Source: Nymphaea colorata (lineage: Eukaryota > Streptophyta > Magnoliopsida > Nymphaeales > Nymphaeaceae). Taken from it: a stretch of 64,000 nucleotides of DNA. The DNA is taken from contig NC_045147.1 of NCBI RefSeq assembly GCF_008831285.2, forward strand, positions 5,932,334 to 5,996,333, in the 5' to 3' direction. Position numbers and translations under genes: made by a program. Shown here in pieces: positions 31,999 to 42,548 of the stretch (the stretch's first letter is position 1; the number at the start of each line of letters is the position of its first letter). The notes beneath the pieces are model-generated. The model worked only from the letters and a program-made list of their open reading frames with translations. It did no database searches and had not been told where the DNA came from.

Positions 31999-33758
31999 TT
32001 GACAAAATCCAAAATGACCCGTCTACTGTCAATCGATCATCAGTATCTTCAACTTGTTTAAGAGGTAGCATCAAATAGTATGTTGAAGAGCTCAATTGGC
32101 ATGAATCATGCTTACCCAATTGAACATAGTCATCTCTAACCCCTGACCTGTCAAGCATGAGTTTGAGGCACATTTCTTGAAATCTCCCACCTTCCACCCT
32201 CTGTCCACATTACAAAATAAGGAAATATGAAAATGGGTAAATATAAATTCATAGTCTGTTCTACCTGGAAGTGGCTTACCTCAGTTTCACTAAATGAAAT
32301 TACCCCAGATGGGATAAGTATTGTTTCCACAATTCTACCACGAGCAAGATGAAGGTCAACTTGCATATCTTCAGCTTCTTTGGGAAGAGGAAGTGCCAAA
32401 AGGTGCCCAAATCTTCTATAGCACCAATCCCTTGGCTTAGGAATAAAGATCATATGATAAAAATGAAATGTGAGATGAGAAGCAGATCCCCTCCAGTCCA
32501 TTTGAAGTGCAGAAGGTACTATTGTTTCATGAAGCTCTGCTCTGGAGAAGTCATCTAAATGTAGCATCATGGTCATTCAAAAGAACCAACTAAAGTAATA
32601 AGAGAAAGAGCTTAATGGACATAAAAAGAACCTGTACCGCTAGAATTTACAAGCTTATCATGTAGATTTTCTAAAAATATTTCAATCTTCTCCTTTTGCG
32701 TTGGCAAAAGATGGTCCATCAGGGAACCTAACTCATACAGCTTCTTGCATGCTAGAAGAGAAGCGGCTTTTTTTGCATCCTCTTTTGAAGCACATGATGG
32801 CCCCTCAACACAATGAATGGGGGCATTGGAAGGGAGAACCACATGACAAGTGACACCATCCAAATCATCCAAATAAATGAACACTGGGGCAGGATTCTGC
32901 GCATACCAGGAAAAAGAGATCCTGAGAAGCTAAATAAGGATCATTCAGACAGATAAGCTTGGACATACCTAGATAACAAAACATTGAGGAATTTAAAAAA
33001 GAAAAAGGCAAACCCATACTCATCATGTGGGAGTCTTCAACAATAGTGATGCAGTAAAGACACACTGCATGCAGTACTAATGGAAGCACCAGTCTTTTCG
33101 ACTTTATAAATTGAATCTTCTGTGGCATCAAAAGTCTCATCAGATGTCCGGTTCAAATTTCATTGTTCATATGTTTTTCACCAGAAATGAAATCATTGAC
33201 CAGATTTAGCTCATGGATATTGTTCCTACATCAGATGACAAAATTTATAATGTAAGCCAAAAGAAAAGACACTTAATACAACAGAAAAAGAGAAAATTAA
33301 GGGTATGTTTTAATAGCAGTAAGAAAGATCTCAAACAGCATATCCCAGGACCTTTTGTTATCACTTTTCTTTGCACCCATAAGAGTGTGACGGAAATTCT
33401 AGAAGAGAGTGCAGTGTCAGACGAGCCATAAAAGAAAAATCAAAGGAGATGGTGAAGGGTGTTTCCATGTCAAAATGTGGATGGGATGCTCAAGACAGAA
33501 GGTTTGTCTCAGACCATTTATTCCAACATTCAGACAAGCCCTAAGTTCCATGTAAGAACACTTGGATCCTGCAGGAAGAAAACAAATGAAAATTTACCTC
33601 TCTACTAGAAGAAGGTATTCAGACTCCTGCATGCAAGCACGACCTCTGGATTGTATATAGCTGGCCACTGTTGATGGTAAGTCAAAGCGGATAATGAGAC
33701 AACATGTTTGAATATCAAGGCCTTCTTCAGCAACGTTGGTTGCAAACAACAGATTAAC
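31999..33758 (-). pseudogene. Dicer-like (DCL3-like) gene fragment, five exons
   Basis: Minus-strand exon pieces in correct order: 33758-33598, end of helicase C ([33 protein letters not shown]); about 33165-33020, TSDETFDATEDS and TGASIST; 32896-32638, the Dicer dimerisation (DUF283) fold with CHVVLPSNAP and KKAASLLACKKLYELG; 32554-32280, RAELHETIVPSAL and VDLHLARGR; about 32203-31999, RFQEMCLKLMLDRS and STYYLMLPL. The two last junctions splice in frame with GT/AG sites. Sequence best recalls DCL3, the 24-nt siRNA Dicer of the RNA-directed DNA methylation pathway. The second exon has a nonsense codon (TGA where a Ser-type codon is expected in CSKLPHDE). Helicase N-terminus, PAZ and both RNase III domains are absent. 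The 3' side is cut by the Cop-4 LTR. A non-functional fragment. Confidence 0.8.
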
Positions 33759-33869
33759 CTAATAGAGACCAAGCAAATGTAAGACAACAAAGAAACATAA
33801 ATACAAAAAGCTGTGTTAAGAAGATGATGAAAGTCTTGATGCATTTTTTTTTCTTGAAGATGCACTCAC

Positions 33870-35596
33870 AACCAGAATCAGTGTAACATAGTATGACCAC
33901 ATTTTGTTGAATTTATTGAAACCTAAGATGTCAAAATTCGTGAGTCAGACAGTCAGTCAAGGGGCTAAAAAACACTAGTCATGACTAATCGGGATTAGTT
34001 GGTTTACTAAAATAAAATCAATAAGGTGTAGAAACACAATATTTGGTGTGCCAAAAGTAAAATAAGGCAAAATATTATAATTCATCAGAAACGTACCTTT
34101 CTCTGTGTGTGTGTGTGTGAGAGTGTGTATTGGTAAATTTGAACTCGTCATAACAAAACCAAATAGATACACAAGCATGTGCACAAATCAATAAAGATAA
34201 ATGCACACAGTGACACAATATCTGCTTCCCAAGACAACTGATAGCTGTAGATCACAGACTGATCAAAAGGCATTATATAAGAAAATTTTGACAGTTGATT
34301 AGAAATAGTAACCATAATAATAATAAACAGAAGGAGGAGGAGGCTACACACACACACATAGTGAGAGAAAGAGAGGGAGAGAGAGAGAGAGAGGAAGGAA
34401 GAAAGAAGAAGAATGTCCAAGTCAACCAACAAGTCCTCAATCTATGCACTGGCAATTTGGAGGCCAGGGACTAGTTGGTGGACTAGCAACCAAAGCTTGC
34501 TAGTTTAACCGTATAGAATCATAGATTAAAACAAAAAAATCAATAAAAAACTAAAGAGAGAAGAACAATGAATAAGTTTGTCCATCATTCCATTTTCCTT
34601 ATCTTTTGAAACATAAGCCCGTAGAATGAAAAATATGTAGTTGCTAAATCCTCATCCTACACTTATCATCTCTTTGTCCAACAAAAATGAAGTGTGTAAT
34701 GATACATCATAGGATGCCCTAAAGTTTGCACATGCATGATCGGTCTAAAAATGTGTTACATAGAAATATGAGGACATCGCATATTGATTAGCTTGACTAG
34801 ATTGCTAAACAGTGTTTGGTAGCACAGATAGCGTTATACTTTTACAGTTTTCACTAGCAGCTCTGACAAGGCCAAACAGATGCACATGAATGTAACATGT
34901 AGGTGTGTGGGGGAGAGGGAGAGTTGTACTACATCAAACTATAGCTCATGAACAAAAATAGGGATTCAAAGACTACTTGCAAGCAACAACTGCTGGTCTA
35001 GGATAAAATGGACAAAAAATAAAATCTTGGATATGAAATAAAGAATAACTAGTTTTACATGTAAAATCTGCAAGAGAAAAAGCATGAGTAATTTTTCTAA
35101 AAAACTCACGTGCATTTTGGATGTTGATCACAACCAATGAAGTATCTGGAACCATGTCTACTGACTTAAAGATCAAGCTCCCAACTAGACAACTGTAACA
35201 AAGGTCATACATTTAATTTTACAGAATATGACATTTCTTTACCAATACAATAATACTTGATTCCTTCTTCAAAACTAGAAAAAGGAAACAGACAAGATGA
35301 ACACAGGACCATATACAAGCTAAGGGCCCCAGCATTGGTGTCTATCGAGCTCATATCAATATGACAAATCCCAGACAAGCATGTAACGAGATAAATAATT
35401 CAACACTAAATTTTCCTTTATTTTTTCAAAAACTGGTATATGATTTTGCTCGGATATTTTGATGAGTTGCTGCATATGCTGATAACTCAATCTCTCAAAC
35501 ATAGAGGAGGATAATTGTCATTACCAGATAAGCATTTATGCTGTAAGCTATAATTTTTACATATATTTTTTTATTTAACTTTGTGATTCACTTAAA

Positions 35597-35632
<36 letters not shown>

Positions 35633-36221
35633 CTGAATCATCGATACATCCGAGATCATTTTCTTCACACAGTCTTGTGTCTGTGTGACAAGCAAAACAC
35701 AGCCACACTAGTGTCATTTTATATGACATCATTATTCATTATAAACAAACTTTTGTGCATATTCTATCAGTTCGTGAGTACCTTGCTCTTTTCTAATTTT
35801 CTGTCCTTTCGTGTTTAACCTGGTCACACACAAAATTCCTTAGCTCTGGTCGGAAACTTCTCAAGCAAATTTTGCAAATAGCTTAATAATATTTACCATA
35901 TCAGCACATTACAAATATGAATATGTTTTCATGTCCATTCGTTTCCTTGTACATGCATTGGCCTGTGAGGCTCTGACTAGACCTCCTTGAGCACCCCAAA
36001 AGAAAAAGCAAGATTGAATGCATTAGCCCATCCAGCAAACTGACAACTCAGCAAGCTGAGCTGTTAGTATCAAATCTCCCTCCACTCATCTTTGGTCATT
36101 CATGAAAGCTTGGTAGAAATTAGGTGCAGGAAATTATATCTGAAGCCAGATAACTGTGGAATAGGGTGCTAGTGAACCCAAAAAAAAAAAAAAAAGAAGA
36201 AGTGTACACCAGCATAAGTAC
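33870..36221. other. non-coding / unassigned part of the gene-fragment block
   Basis: AT-rich, intron-like sequence with microsatellites: GT near 34103-34122, GA near 34367-34392 and 35599-35628. A minus-strand exon-like piece near 35196-35105 (reading CLVGSLIFKSVDMVP, followed by a GTGAGT donor) could belong to another captured gene, but I do not recognise it. Confidence 0.4.
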
Positions 36222-36622
36222 CTAGGACAGGTTCTGTGTTTAATAAGTAGAGAAGAGAATAATTGATCCTTAAAAGTCTCTCCCAACATCTGTTCCACCT
36301 GCAAGAAGAGTGGCCAGTAAGAGAAGAGCAAGAAGCAGAGGTAAATTACAACTTGCACCTTTCCCTTGTTCAGGGATTTTCATACCAATACAACTAGCTG
36401 AAATGCCTAATATGAATTTTACAAAGATTCAAATAGAAAAATAAATTTATAAGCAACAGCCTAAAAAAAAAAAAATCTCCTGCAATTCATTAGCAATTTG
36501 GAAACAAGGAATACCTGTCGAATATCAACTTTGGTCACATGGTCACAGTACTTGCTAAACCCTGTCCAGTAATTGTTCAAAAGACTCTTCCATTCAGTCA
36601 TACCCGCAGAAACATTGTCCAA
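36222..36622 (-). pseudogene. TopA-type (bacterial type IA) DNA topoisomerase fragment, two exons
   Basis: Exon 36622-36515 (108 bp, phase 0; EWKSLLNNYWTGFSKYC) and exon 36298-36222 (VEQMLGETFKDQLFSS ... RTCP) are joined by GT-AG boundaries. The W-x(6)-F(W)-x(2)-F...V...L...RTCP pattern is what I recall for the region just before the C-terminal zinc-ribbon repeats in plant organellar or nuclear proteins related to bacterial topoisomerase I. The start of the first Cys-x-x-Cys would be split by the next intron. Only about 60 residues remain, with no catalytic Tyr domain, so it is a fragment. The identification rests on memory of the family. Confidence 0.55.
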
Positions 36623-36658
36623 CTGATGAGATGAAAATAAGTTAACACTATGTTGGCA

Positions 36659-36740
36659 TCTATAACATATATACTACTAATATATTATAGAATATACATA
36701 TACAACATATAATATACATATATTATACATGTAATATTAT
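36659..36740. repeat. AT-rich low-complexity (ATATAC-type) tract
   Basis: Run of ATATACAT/TATAT variants about 80 bases long within the gene-fragment block, with a related TGTGTGTG/ATACATAC run at about 36855-36890. Confidence 0.6.
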
Positions 36741-37017
36741 ACCACATTGGGCAGAAAATGTGGCAAACTTTTGGTCTTCACACTTTTCTTCCTGCTCACA
36801 GGACACATAAGTACATGTTACATGATACATGCATACCTACATATAGTACATATACATATGTGTGTGTGTGTATTATACATACATACATGTTTCAGTCACT
36901 TTTGGTGAATGCATATCCCTGTGTGTATATGCAAATGGCACTATCGACTAGTTTAGAAAACGCAGGTGCAGTCAAGTGATTACGATGCAATGCAGTCTGT
37001 AGATATCAAGTGCATAC

Positions 37018-37322
37018 CTTCAATGAGGTTGCTGAGAAGAGGTTCCAAAAGTTTATTTTCTGCCATGATCTTGCTATTTTTTGGACACTTCACCAAGTTG
37101 TTTAGGGTCATGTTTGCTTTTTCAGCTACCAATGAATAAGTAGTATTGCATTTTATTGTAATCAAAAGTAGAATGGCACCAGGTCTGGAACCAATTTTCT
37201 CACATAAAAATAAACAGTTCTTTGATAGCTCTAGCAACAATGACACTGCTGCAAGCCATTCCCCTGGACTTGACACGAGTCTTGCTGCTAATCAGATTGC
37301 ATGTGCTTGAGAAATCAATTCC
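37018..37322 (-). pseudogene. U-box/ARM-repeat E3 ligase fragment (PUB43/44-like)
   Basis: One exon bounded by a TGTTGCAG acceptor (about 37323) and a GTATGC donor (37017). It encodes ELISQAHAI, a TGA stop, then SSPGEWLAAVSLLLELSKN, LCEKIGSRPGAILLLI and NSKIMAENKLLEPLL, followed by NLIE. This is the ARM-repeat region of plant U-box domain proteins of the PUB43/44 type, which are ubiquitin ligases. The in-frame stop and the absence of the U-box and the other ARM repeats show a dead fragment. It is on the same strand as the neighbouring fragments. Confidence 0.72.
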
Positions 37323-37685
37323 TGCAACATGAAGAAAGTTATTGTGAGCAAGAAAAAATGTTAGCAAGCATTACAACTTTCAACAATTGAAGATGAAAAG
37401 TAACCAACAGAGATGTTAGCAAGCATTACAAATCTTATGGCATTATCTCTCTTATCTCAGTTTGTTTTGGTCATATCTTGAGATTTTACGATGAGACACA
37501 GAAGCATGGTTTAGATAATACATAACAGCACTTTGAAAAAGTAATATAATGAGAAAGTTCTTTTGTACAACAACCTTTTCAACTTCTACTTGAGCAGGAG
37601 CGCACGAACTGATGGTGGAATCCATGTCTGCCCATTTTCAATGATGATCTTATTTCTCACCTGGCCTTGTGTCTCCTTATAGAAG

Positions 37686-37905
37686 ACTACGGGTGAACAC
37701 GAGTCGAGTCGACCCCGAGTTCAGTCAGCTTGAACTCAGCTCGAGTAAAGGAAACCTCGAGCTCGACTCGACAATCCCGTGTTGAGCTCGAGCTCGACTC
37801 GAGTAAGGCTCTACAAACTCGTTTGATACTCACCGTTACTTGTTGATCTCGAGCTCGACTCGACTAAGGCTTGACAAACTCGTTTGAGTAACTATATAGT
37901 CTATA
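37686..37905. repeat. CGAGCTCGACTCG-rich repeat
   Basis: Imperfect direct and inverted repeats of CTCGAGCTCGACTCGA with AAGGCT-ACAAACTCGTTTGA units (two copies, near 37804 and 37866). The sequence is strongly palindromic and could be a small non-autonomous element end. No clear TIR or TSD pair was found. Confidence 0.55.
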
Positions 37906-38250
37906 TTATGTCATCATGGTAGGGATTCATTTTTTTCCTTTCTTAATCTTCTACTTTTGCTAATCACGTTATGTTATGGATATGTTATATTCTTGAAGAT
38001 GCTACTTTGTATCCTTTGCAAAGTGGAGCACACCTGTCACCAGATACAGTGGTGGAAAGAATAATGACATCATGCAGGCCCCGGATTTCTTTTCAAGTTT
38101 CCAATGTAATTTCTACGTCAAGATAATCAGAATCAAAATGGAGTGTTCTTGTGACATAGCCTCCTCACCAGGTGAAAAAAAGATCAAGAAACAACAAGAC
38201 CAAAGCTAAATTAAAAAATTAAGTACAAAAAGTAGCAGCAGAAAACTCAC

Positions 38251-38690
38251 TTCTGCATTAAGCAAATAAGCTTGTACTGCTGAGTGTCCAAATGGATTAA
38301 TCAGCCAACCAATTCTAGGTGTCTTGCCAAACTCTTCCTTTATAAACCCATGACCTAGAGTCGTCTGCTCAATCATATCGATGTAATGGGGCGCAGCTTC
38401 GTCATGCATACACATACCACCATTTCTACAATGTCAAAAGGCATGTCGGTCCATTAATTCCAGAACCACCATCCATAGTTGAACATCATAGAAAAAGGCG
38501 AAGCGAGAACACCTAATTGAAAACATGGTTTCAACAGATTGGAAAAATCAAATTATTAGTACAAAAATTCAAGCTGTCCGGAGTCAACTAGTTCTTTCAC
38601 AATTTTTTGTACCATATGGCTCTGATTTCTCCACCATCACTGAAAAAATGCCAGCGCTGCTCAAATATGTCAGTTTCAAACAATGCTTGT
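38251..38690 (-). pseudogene. GH38 alpha-mannosidase fragment, two exons
   Basis: Exon about 38690-38562 reads AFFQ, a stop, WWRNQ, then QKIVKELVDSGQLEF. Exon 38425-38251 reads NGGMCMHDEAAPHYIDM and FGKTPRIGWLINPFGHSA, to the donor GAA|GTGAGT. The two splice in frame (LEF-L-NGG). This is the catalytic core of plant vacuolar/lysosomal-type class II alpha-mannosidase, which trims mannose from N-glycans. The motif normally reads IDPFGHS, with the Asp as the catalytic nucleophile; here it is Asn. The first exon also has a TGA in place of an Arg codon (FFQRWW) and an insertion of about 5 bases near 38653. It is therefore not functional. The remaining exons are absent. Confidence 0.85.
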
Positions 38691-38850
38691 TGCCCAGCCT
38701 CGAACGCCTATCCGCTTTAATGTTTAGCTAAACACCTAAACAGAAGCTACAAAAGTATCCCAAACAAGGGTGAAAAGGAGACAGATACAGGGAAAGTCCA
38801 TTACCTACTGTCAATAATGAAGCATCACAGGGATGTCATGCCATGATTAG

Positions 38851-39102
38851 TGTAGAAACACGAAAAATAGGAAAAAGAATACGATGAACATGATGTAACG
38901 TGGAAAAACCCTCAACAAGAGGGAAAAAACCACGGATGAGGTGGAACTGGTGCCCACTAGCAACAAGACTCTCTCTCTTAAGATTTCATTCACTCTCAAA
39001 AATTAAGGTTACAAAGATATAAGTAGAGCCTCAACAGGCCTAAATAAGAGCACCCACTGGACCGGGTCCAGATCCAAACCCGTACATTAAAACATGTCAA
39101 CA
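38851..39102 (-). repeat. Cop-5 3' LTR
   Basis: 252 bp with TGTAGAAACACG ... CATGTCAACA on the plus strand. It is preceded on the inside by the complement of a purine tract (CTCCCCCTCAAGTTGG at 39103-39118). Its first ~60 bases are nearly identical to the partial 5' LTR at 63939-64000. Confidence 0.92.
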
Positions 39103-40480
39103 CTCCCCCTCAAGTTGGTCATACAGATCAAACATGTCCAACTTGGATACATTTCTCCCAAATGAAGTTGAAGACAATGCTTTGGTCAGGACATCAGTTG
39201 TTTGGTCTTCAGATCTCATGTATGGAAGTACAAGTTCTTTAGCATCAATTCTCTCTCGAATGAAATGCCGGTCAATCTCAACATGCTTTGTTCTGTCATG
39301 AAGCACAGGATTGTTGGCCAAGTTGATTGCAGATTTGTTATCGCAATACATCTTCATTGGTTCTTCAACCTTTATACCAATATCAGTCAACAATACTTTC
39401 AGCCACAAAAGCTTAGAAACTCCCATAGCAACTGCTCTGTATTTTGCTTCAGCACTGGAACGAGAACAAACATATAGCATTTTACTTCTCCACACTATGA
39501 GATTCCCTCCCAAATATATACAATAGCCAGAGGTGGACCTCCCAATGTCAATACAGCCTGCCCAGTCTGCATCTGAATAACCTTCGATCCCAAGAGTGTC
39601 TTGCTTGATATACAAAAGACCTTTGCCAGGATTCCTCTTTAAGTAGCACAAGATTCTGTCAACAGCCTTCAAGTGGGCATCCGTGGGAGCATGCATGAAC
39701 TGGGAGCATGCATGAACTGACTCATCACATTCACAGCAAAGGTAATATCAGGTCTAGTGAGAGTAAGATAAATCAACTTCTCTACAAGCCATTGATATCT
39801 TCTTTTGGCCTCTTCACAGAGAGGCTCCCCATTCTAAGACTTAGCTTATGGCCAGCATCTAGAGGAGTAGAAGCTGGTCTACACCCCAGTTTCTCGGTCT
39901 CCTTTAACAAATCTAGAGTGTACTTCCGTTGATTTAGCATGAGGCTAGTCCCAGACCTAGCAATTTCAATGCCAAGGAAATATTTCAACTTACCAAGGTC
40001 CTTGAGATCAAACTCGATCGCCAACAGTTTCTTTAACTTAATTATTTCATCTTCATCAGTTTCTTTAGCTTATGGCCAGCATCTAGAGGAGTAGAAGCTG
40101 GTCTACACCCCAGTTTCTCGGTCTCCTTTAACAAATCTAGAGTGTACTTCCGTTGATTTAGCACGAGGCTAGTCCCAGACCTAGCAATTTCAATGCCAAG
40201 GAAATATTTCAACTTACCAAGGTCATTGAGATCAAACTCGATCGCCAACAGTTTCTTTAACTTAATTATTTTATCTTCATCATCACCTGTAACAATCATA
40301 TCATCAATATATACCAATAAAATAGTAAACTTTTGCTCATTTCTCTTCACAAAGAGTGTATGATCTCCATTCCCTTGATGGTATCCACATTGTCTCATTA
40401 CAAGTCTACGTCATTCAAACCATGCTCGAGGAGATTGCTTGAGCCCATATAAAGCTTTCCTTAGCTTGCAAGATTTTCCA
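39103..40480 (-). pseudogene. Cop-5 RT (C-terminal part) and RNase H
   Basis: RNase H with GYSDADWAGCIDIGRSTSGY, CDNKSAINLANN and HVEIDRHFIRERIDAKELV; upstream RT with YIDDMIVTGDDE (in place of YVDD) and FDLNDLGKLKYFLGIEIARS. The frame is disrupted by a 224-bp tandem duplication (unit starts 39844 and 40068), which repeats FDLKDLGKLKYFLGIE and shifts frame, and by a 17-bp duplication (39685 and 39702). The RT N-terminal half is on the far side of Gyp-c. Confidence 0.9.
39844..40291 (-). repeat. 224-bp tandem duplication in Cop-5 RT
   Basis: The block beginning GCTTATGGCCAGCATCTAG at 39844 recurs at 40068 with very few differences. 224 is not a multiple of three, so the copy breaks the RT frame. 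High identity suggests the duplication is more recent than most lesions in this element. Confidence 0.9.
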
Positions 40481-42548
40481 TGTAACGCTCGTTTCATGTT
40501 TCAGGTCGGGTTGGAGCGGGTCCAGACCCGGACCCGATCTCCACACGCAAGAGGGTCCCGACGTCGCCCTCTCCTCCCTCGTCTGTCCCTCTTCTCCCTC
40601 GTTTCCCCTCTTCGACTCTCCCTGAGCTACGACTGCAACACAGAGAAGAAGAAGGCGAAGGTTTGAGCAGTGGCGACGGTGGTGACAGCGGTGGCTGCGA
40701 CGGCGGCGCTTGGGTAAAGACTCTTTCATGCTATTTCCCTTCTCTGCCACTCCCATGCTCCCTTCCCTCTCTGCCGTGCGTTCTCTCTTTCTCTCTCTCG
40801 CCACTCTCTTTTCCTTTTCTGCTAGCTCTCTCCCACACGGTCCCTCTCCTCACTCACTCTCACCCTCGCGTTTTCTTCTCCCTTCTCACGCACTCTCACC
40901 CTCACTGCCGTTTTTCCCCTTTTTTTTGGTCTGAACCCTCTCTCTCTCTGTTTCCCCTTTTTGTCAGTGCCTCCCCCTGCCCACATGCTCCCTACTTGAG
41001 CTCTCTCTCCCCATTTTCTATTTGTTTTTCCCCTTTTCCCCAGTCGAACACTCTTCCTCACTGATTTTATCACTGTTTGATAGGATTCCAGCTTGGGGGA
41101 CGTGTTCTTTTCCTCATAACAACGATTAGAAGGTGTTAGTGGTGGAGGCAGCGATCAATTTTGGGCATTGGCACTTGATCGAACGCTTGAGGCGGTAGTC
41201 AAGAACATTGCGGCAGTTTGGACACTAAATTTGGGGTGAGCAAAGCTAAATGTAACCTAAATTGTCGAATATTTTCTGTTAGAGCATGTATAATTATTGT
41301 TTCAGCATGCTAGAAATTAGAAGTTGATGTTTAGGGATGCATGTTAGCGACCTTGCTTTTTGGGGAAAGTTTAGGATTATGTTGGAGAAGCGATGATTCA
41401 TGTATTTGTTGATCTTTTAAGCTTGAGGTGTTGATTTTCGAAGCAATAGGGAAACATGGTAGAGATTGTGATGTTGTGGGGAAGATTTAGAATTGTCTTG
41501 GTAAGCACGTGGCACATGTTTTTGTGAACGGGTGTACCTTGGAGTCATTTGGGGAAAACATACGTAAGTTGGATGTGACTATGGGGTTGACGCCTCGACT
41601 AAAGGAAGCAAATGAGAATTGGGTTGTGATGGATTGATCAAAACAGTGATTTTTGACGTTTGGTGGCAACGTCAAGAGGTTAGGAGGAGGCCTATTGGAG
41701 GGCTTGTAGATCGAAACTACCTGTCGACACCTTCTTGAGGTGATGACATGTGCCTCAATGATTTTGTTTTATGTTTGTTTGGATTGTATAAGTAACTAAT
41801 AGAAATCTTATCTTATGATTATGTCTGCAGGTACACCGGGCACGTCCCACAGACCTTGAGTGACCAGTTTCGAAGCTCGAGGCATTTTGAAGAGTTTTGT
41901 AGGCGCACGACTAGTATGGCAGCATTCCAAGCAAATCCATGCCTGGGCAAATGTGTGAATGAGTGTGTTAAGTTTGTGCGCCTAGGATCAGGTCTGTCCA
42001 GACGATCCGATCCAATTCTTTTACATTTGCATGCCCAAATATACTAGGCGGTGGCATACTTGTAATTTTTTTTTACATAATTTTGTACAAACTGTTGTAA
42101 TCTGATTAGGTTATCTTAATAACAGTGATTAAGGATTGCAGTGCGGTTTTTTGCCCCAACTGCACCTTCTCTTCCATCGGCTTCTACCTTCTCTACTCAA
42201 TCACTCTTGTTTCAGGCCCGAGAGACATAGATTTATGGAAAATCTTACATGGTATCAGAGCCAGGTTGAGCATCGTCTTCCGGTAAGTGGATTCAGTCCT
42301 GGCGTGATTTGCCCTAATTCCAGTATTTGATATAAATCCTATTTCTGGCCTGATTTGCCCAAATTCCAGTACTTGCCCTAAATTCTACCTCTGTGTTATC
42401 TGCCCTAATTCTGTTCCATTTAATTTCTACATCACATAATCCTAATCCCCTTTTGTCCTAATTCTTCCAAACTCCAAACCAAACCATTACGCAAAATACC
42501 TAACCCGTTCTATTATTCCTCTTCGATTTCTGCTCTCATTATTCAGCC

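Noticed and set aside
31999-33758. A functional Dicer-like gene
   Set aside because: The helicase N-terminus, PAZ and both RNase III domains are missing, there is a nonsense codon, and the 3' side is cut by an LTR.
34973-35212. Exon-like minus-strand piece (CLVGSLIFKSVDMVP...) with AG/GT borders
   Set aside because: I could not match it to any family, so it is mentioned only within the unassigned block and not called as a gene fragment.
40663-41064. 133-codon frame in the Gyp-c 5' LTR, with a parallel frame at 57560-58093
   Set aside because: A pyrimidine-rich LTR section gives low-complexity Leu/Ser/Pro/Phe frames; the two copies do not keep the same frame ends.
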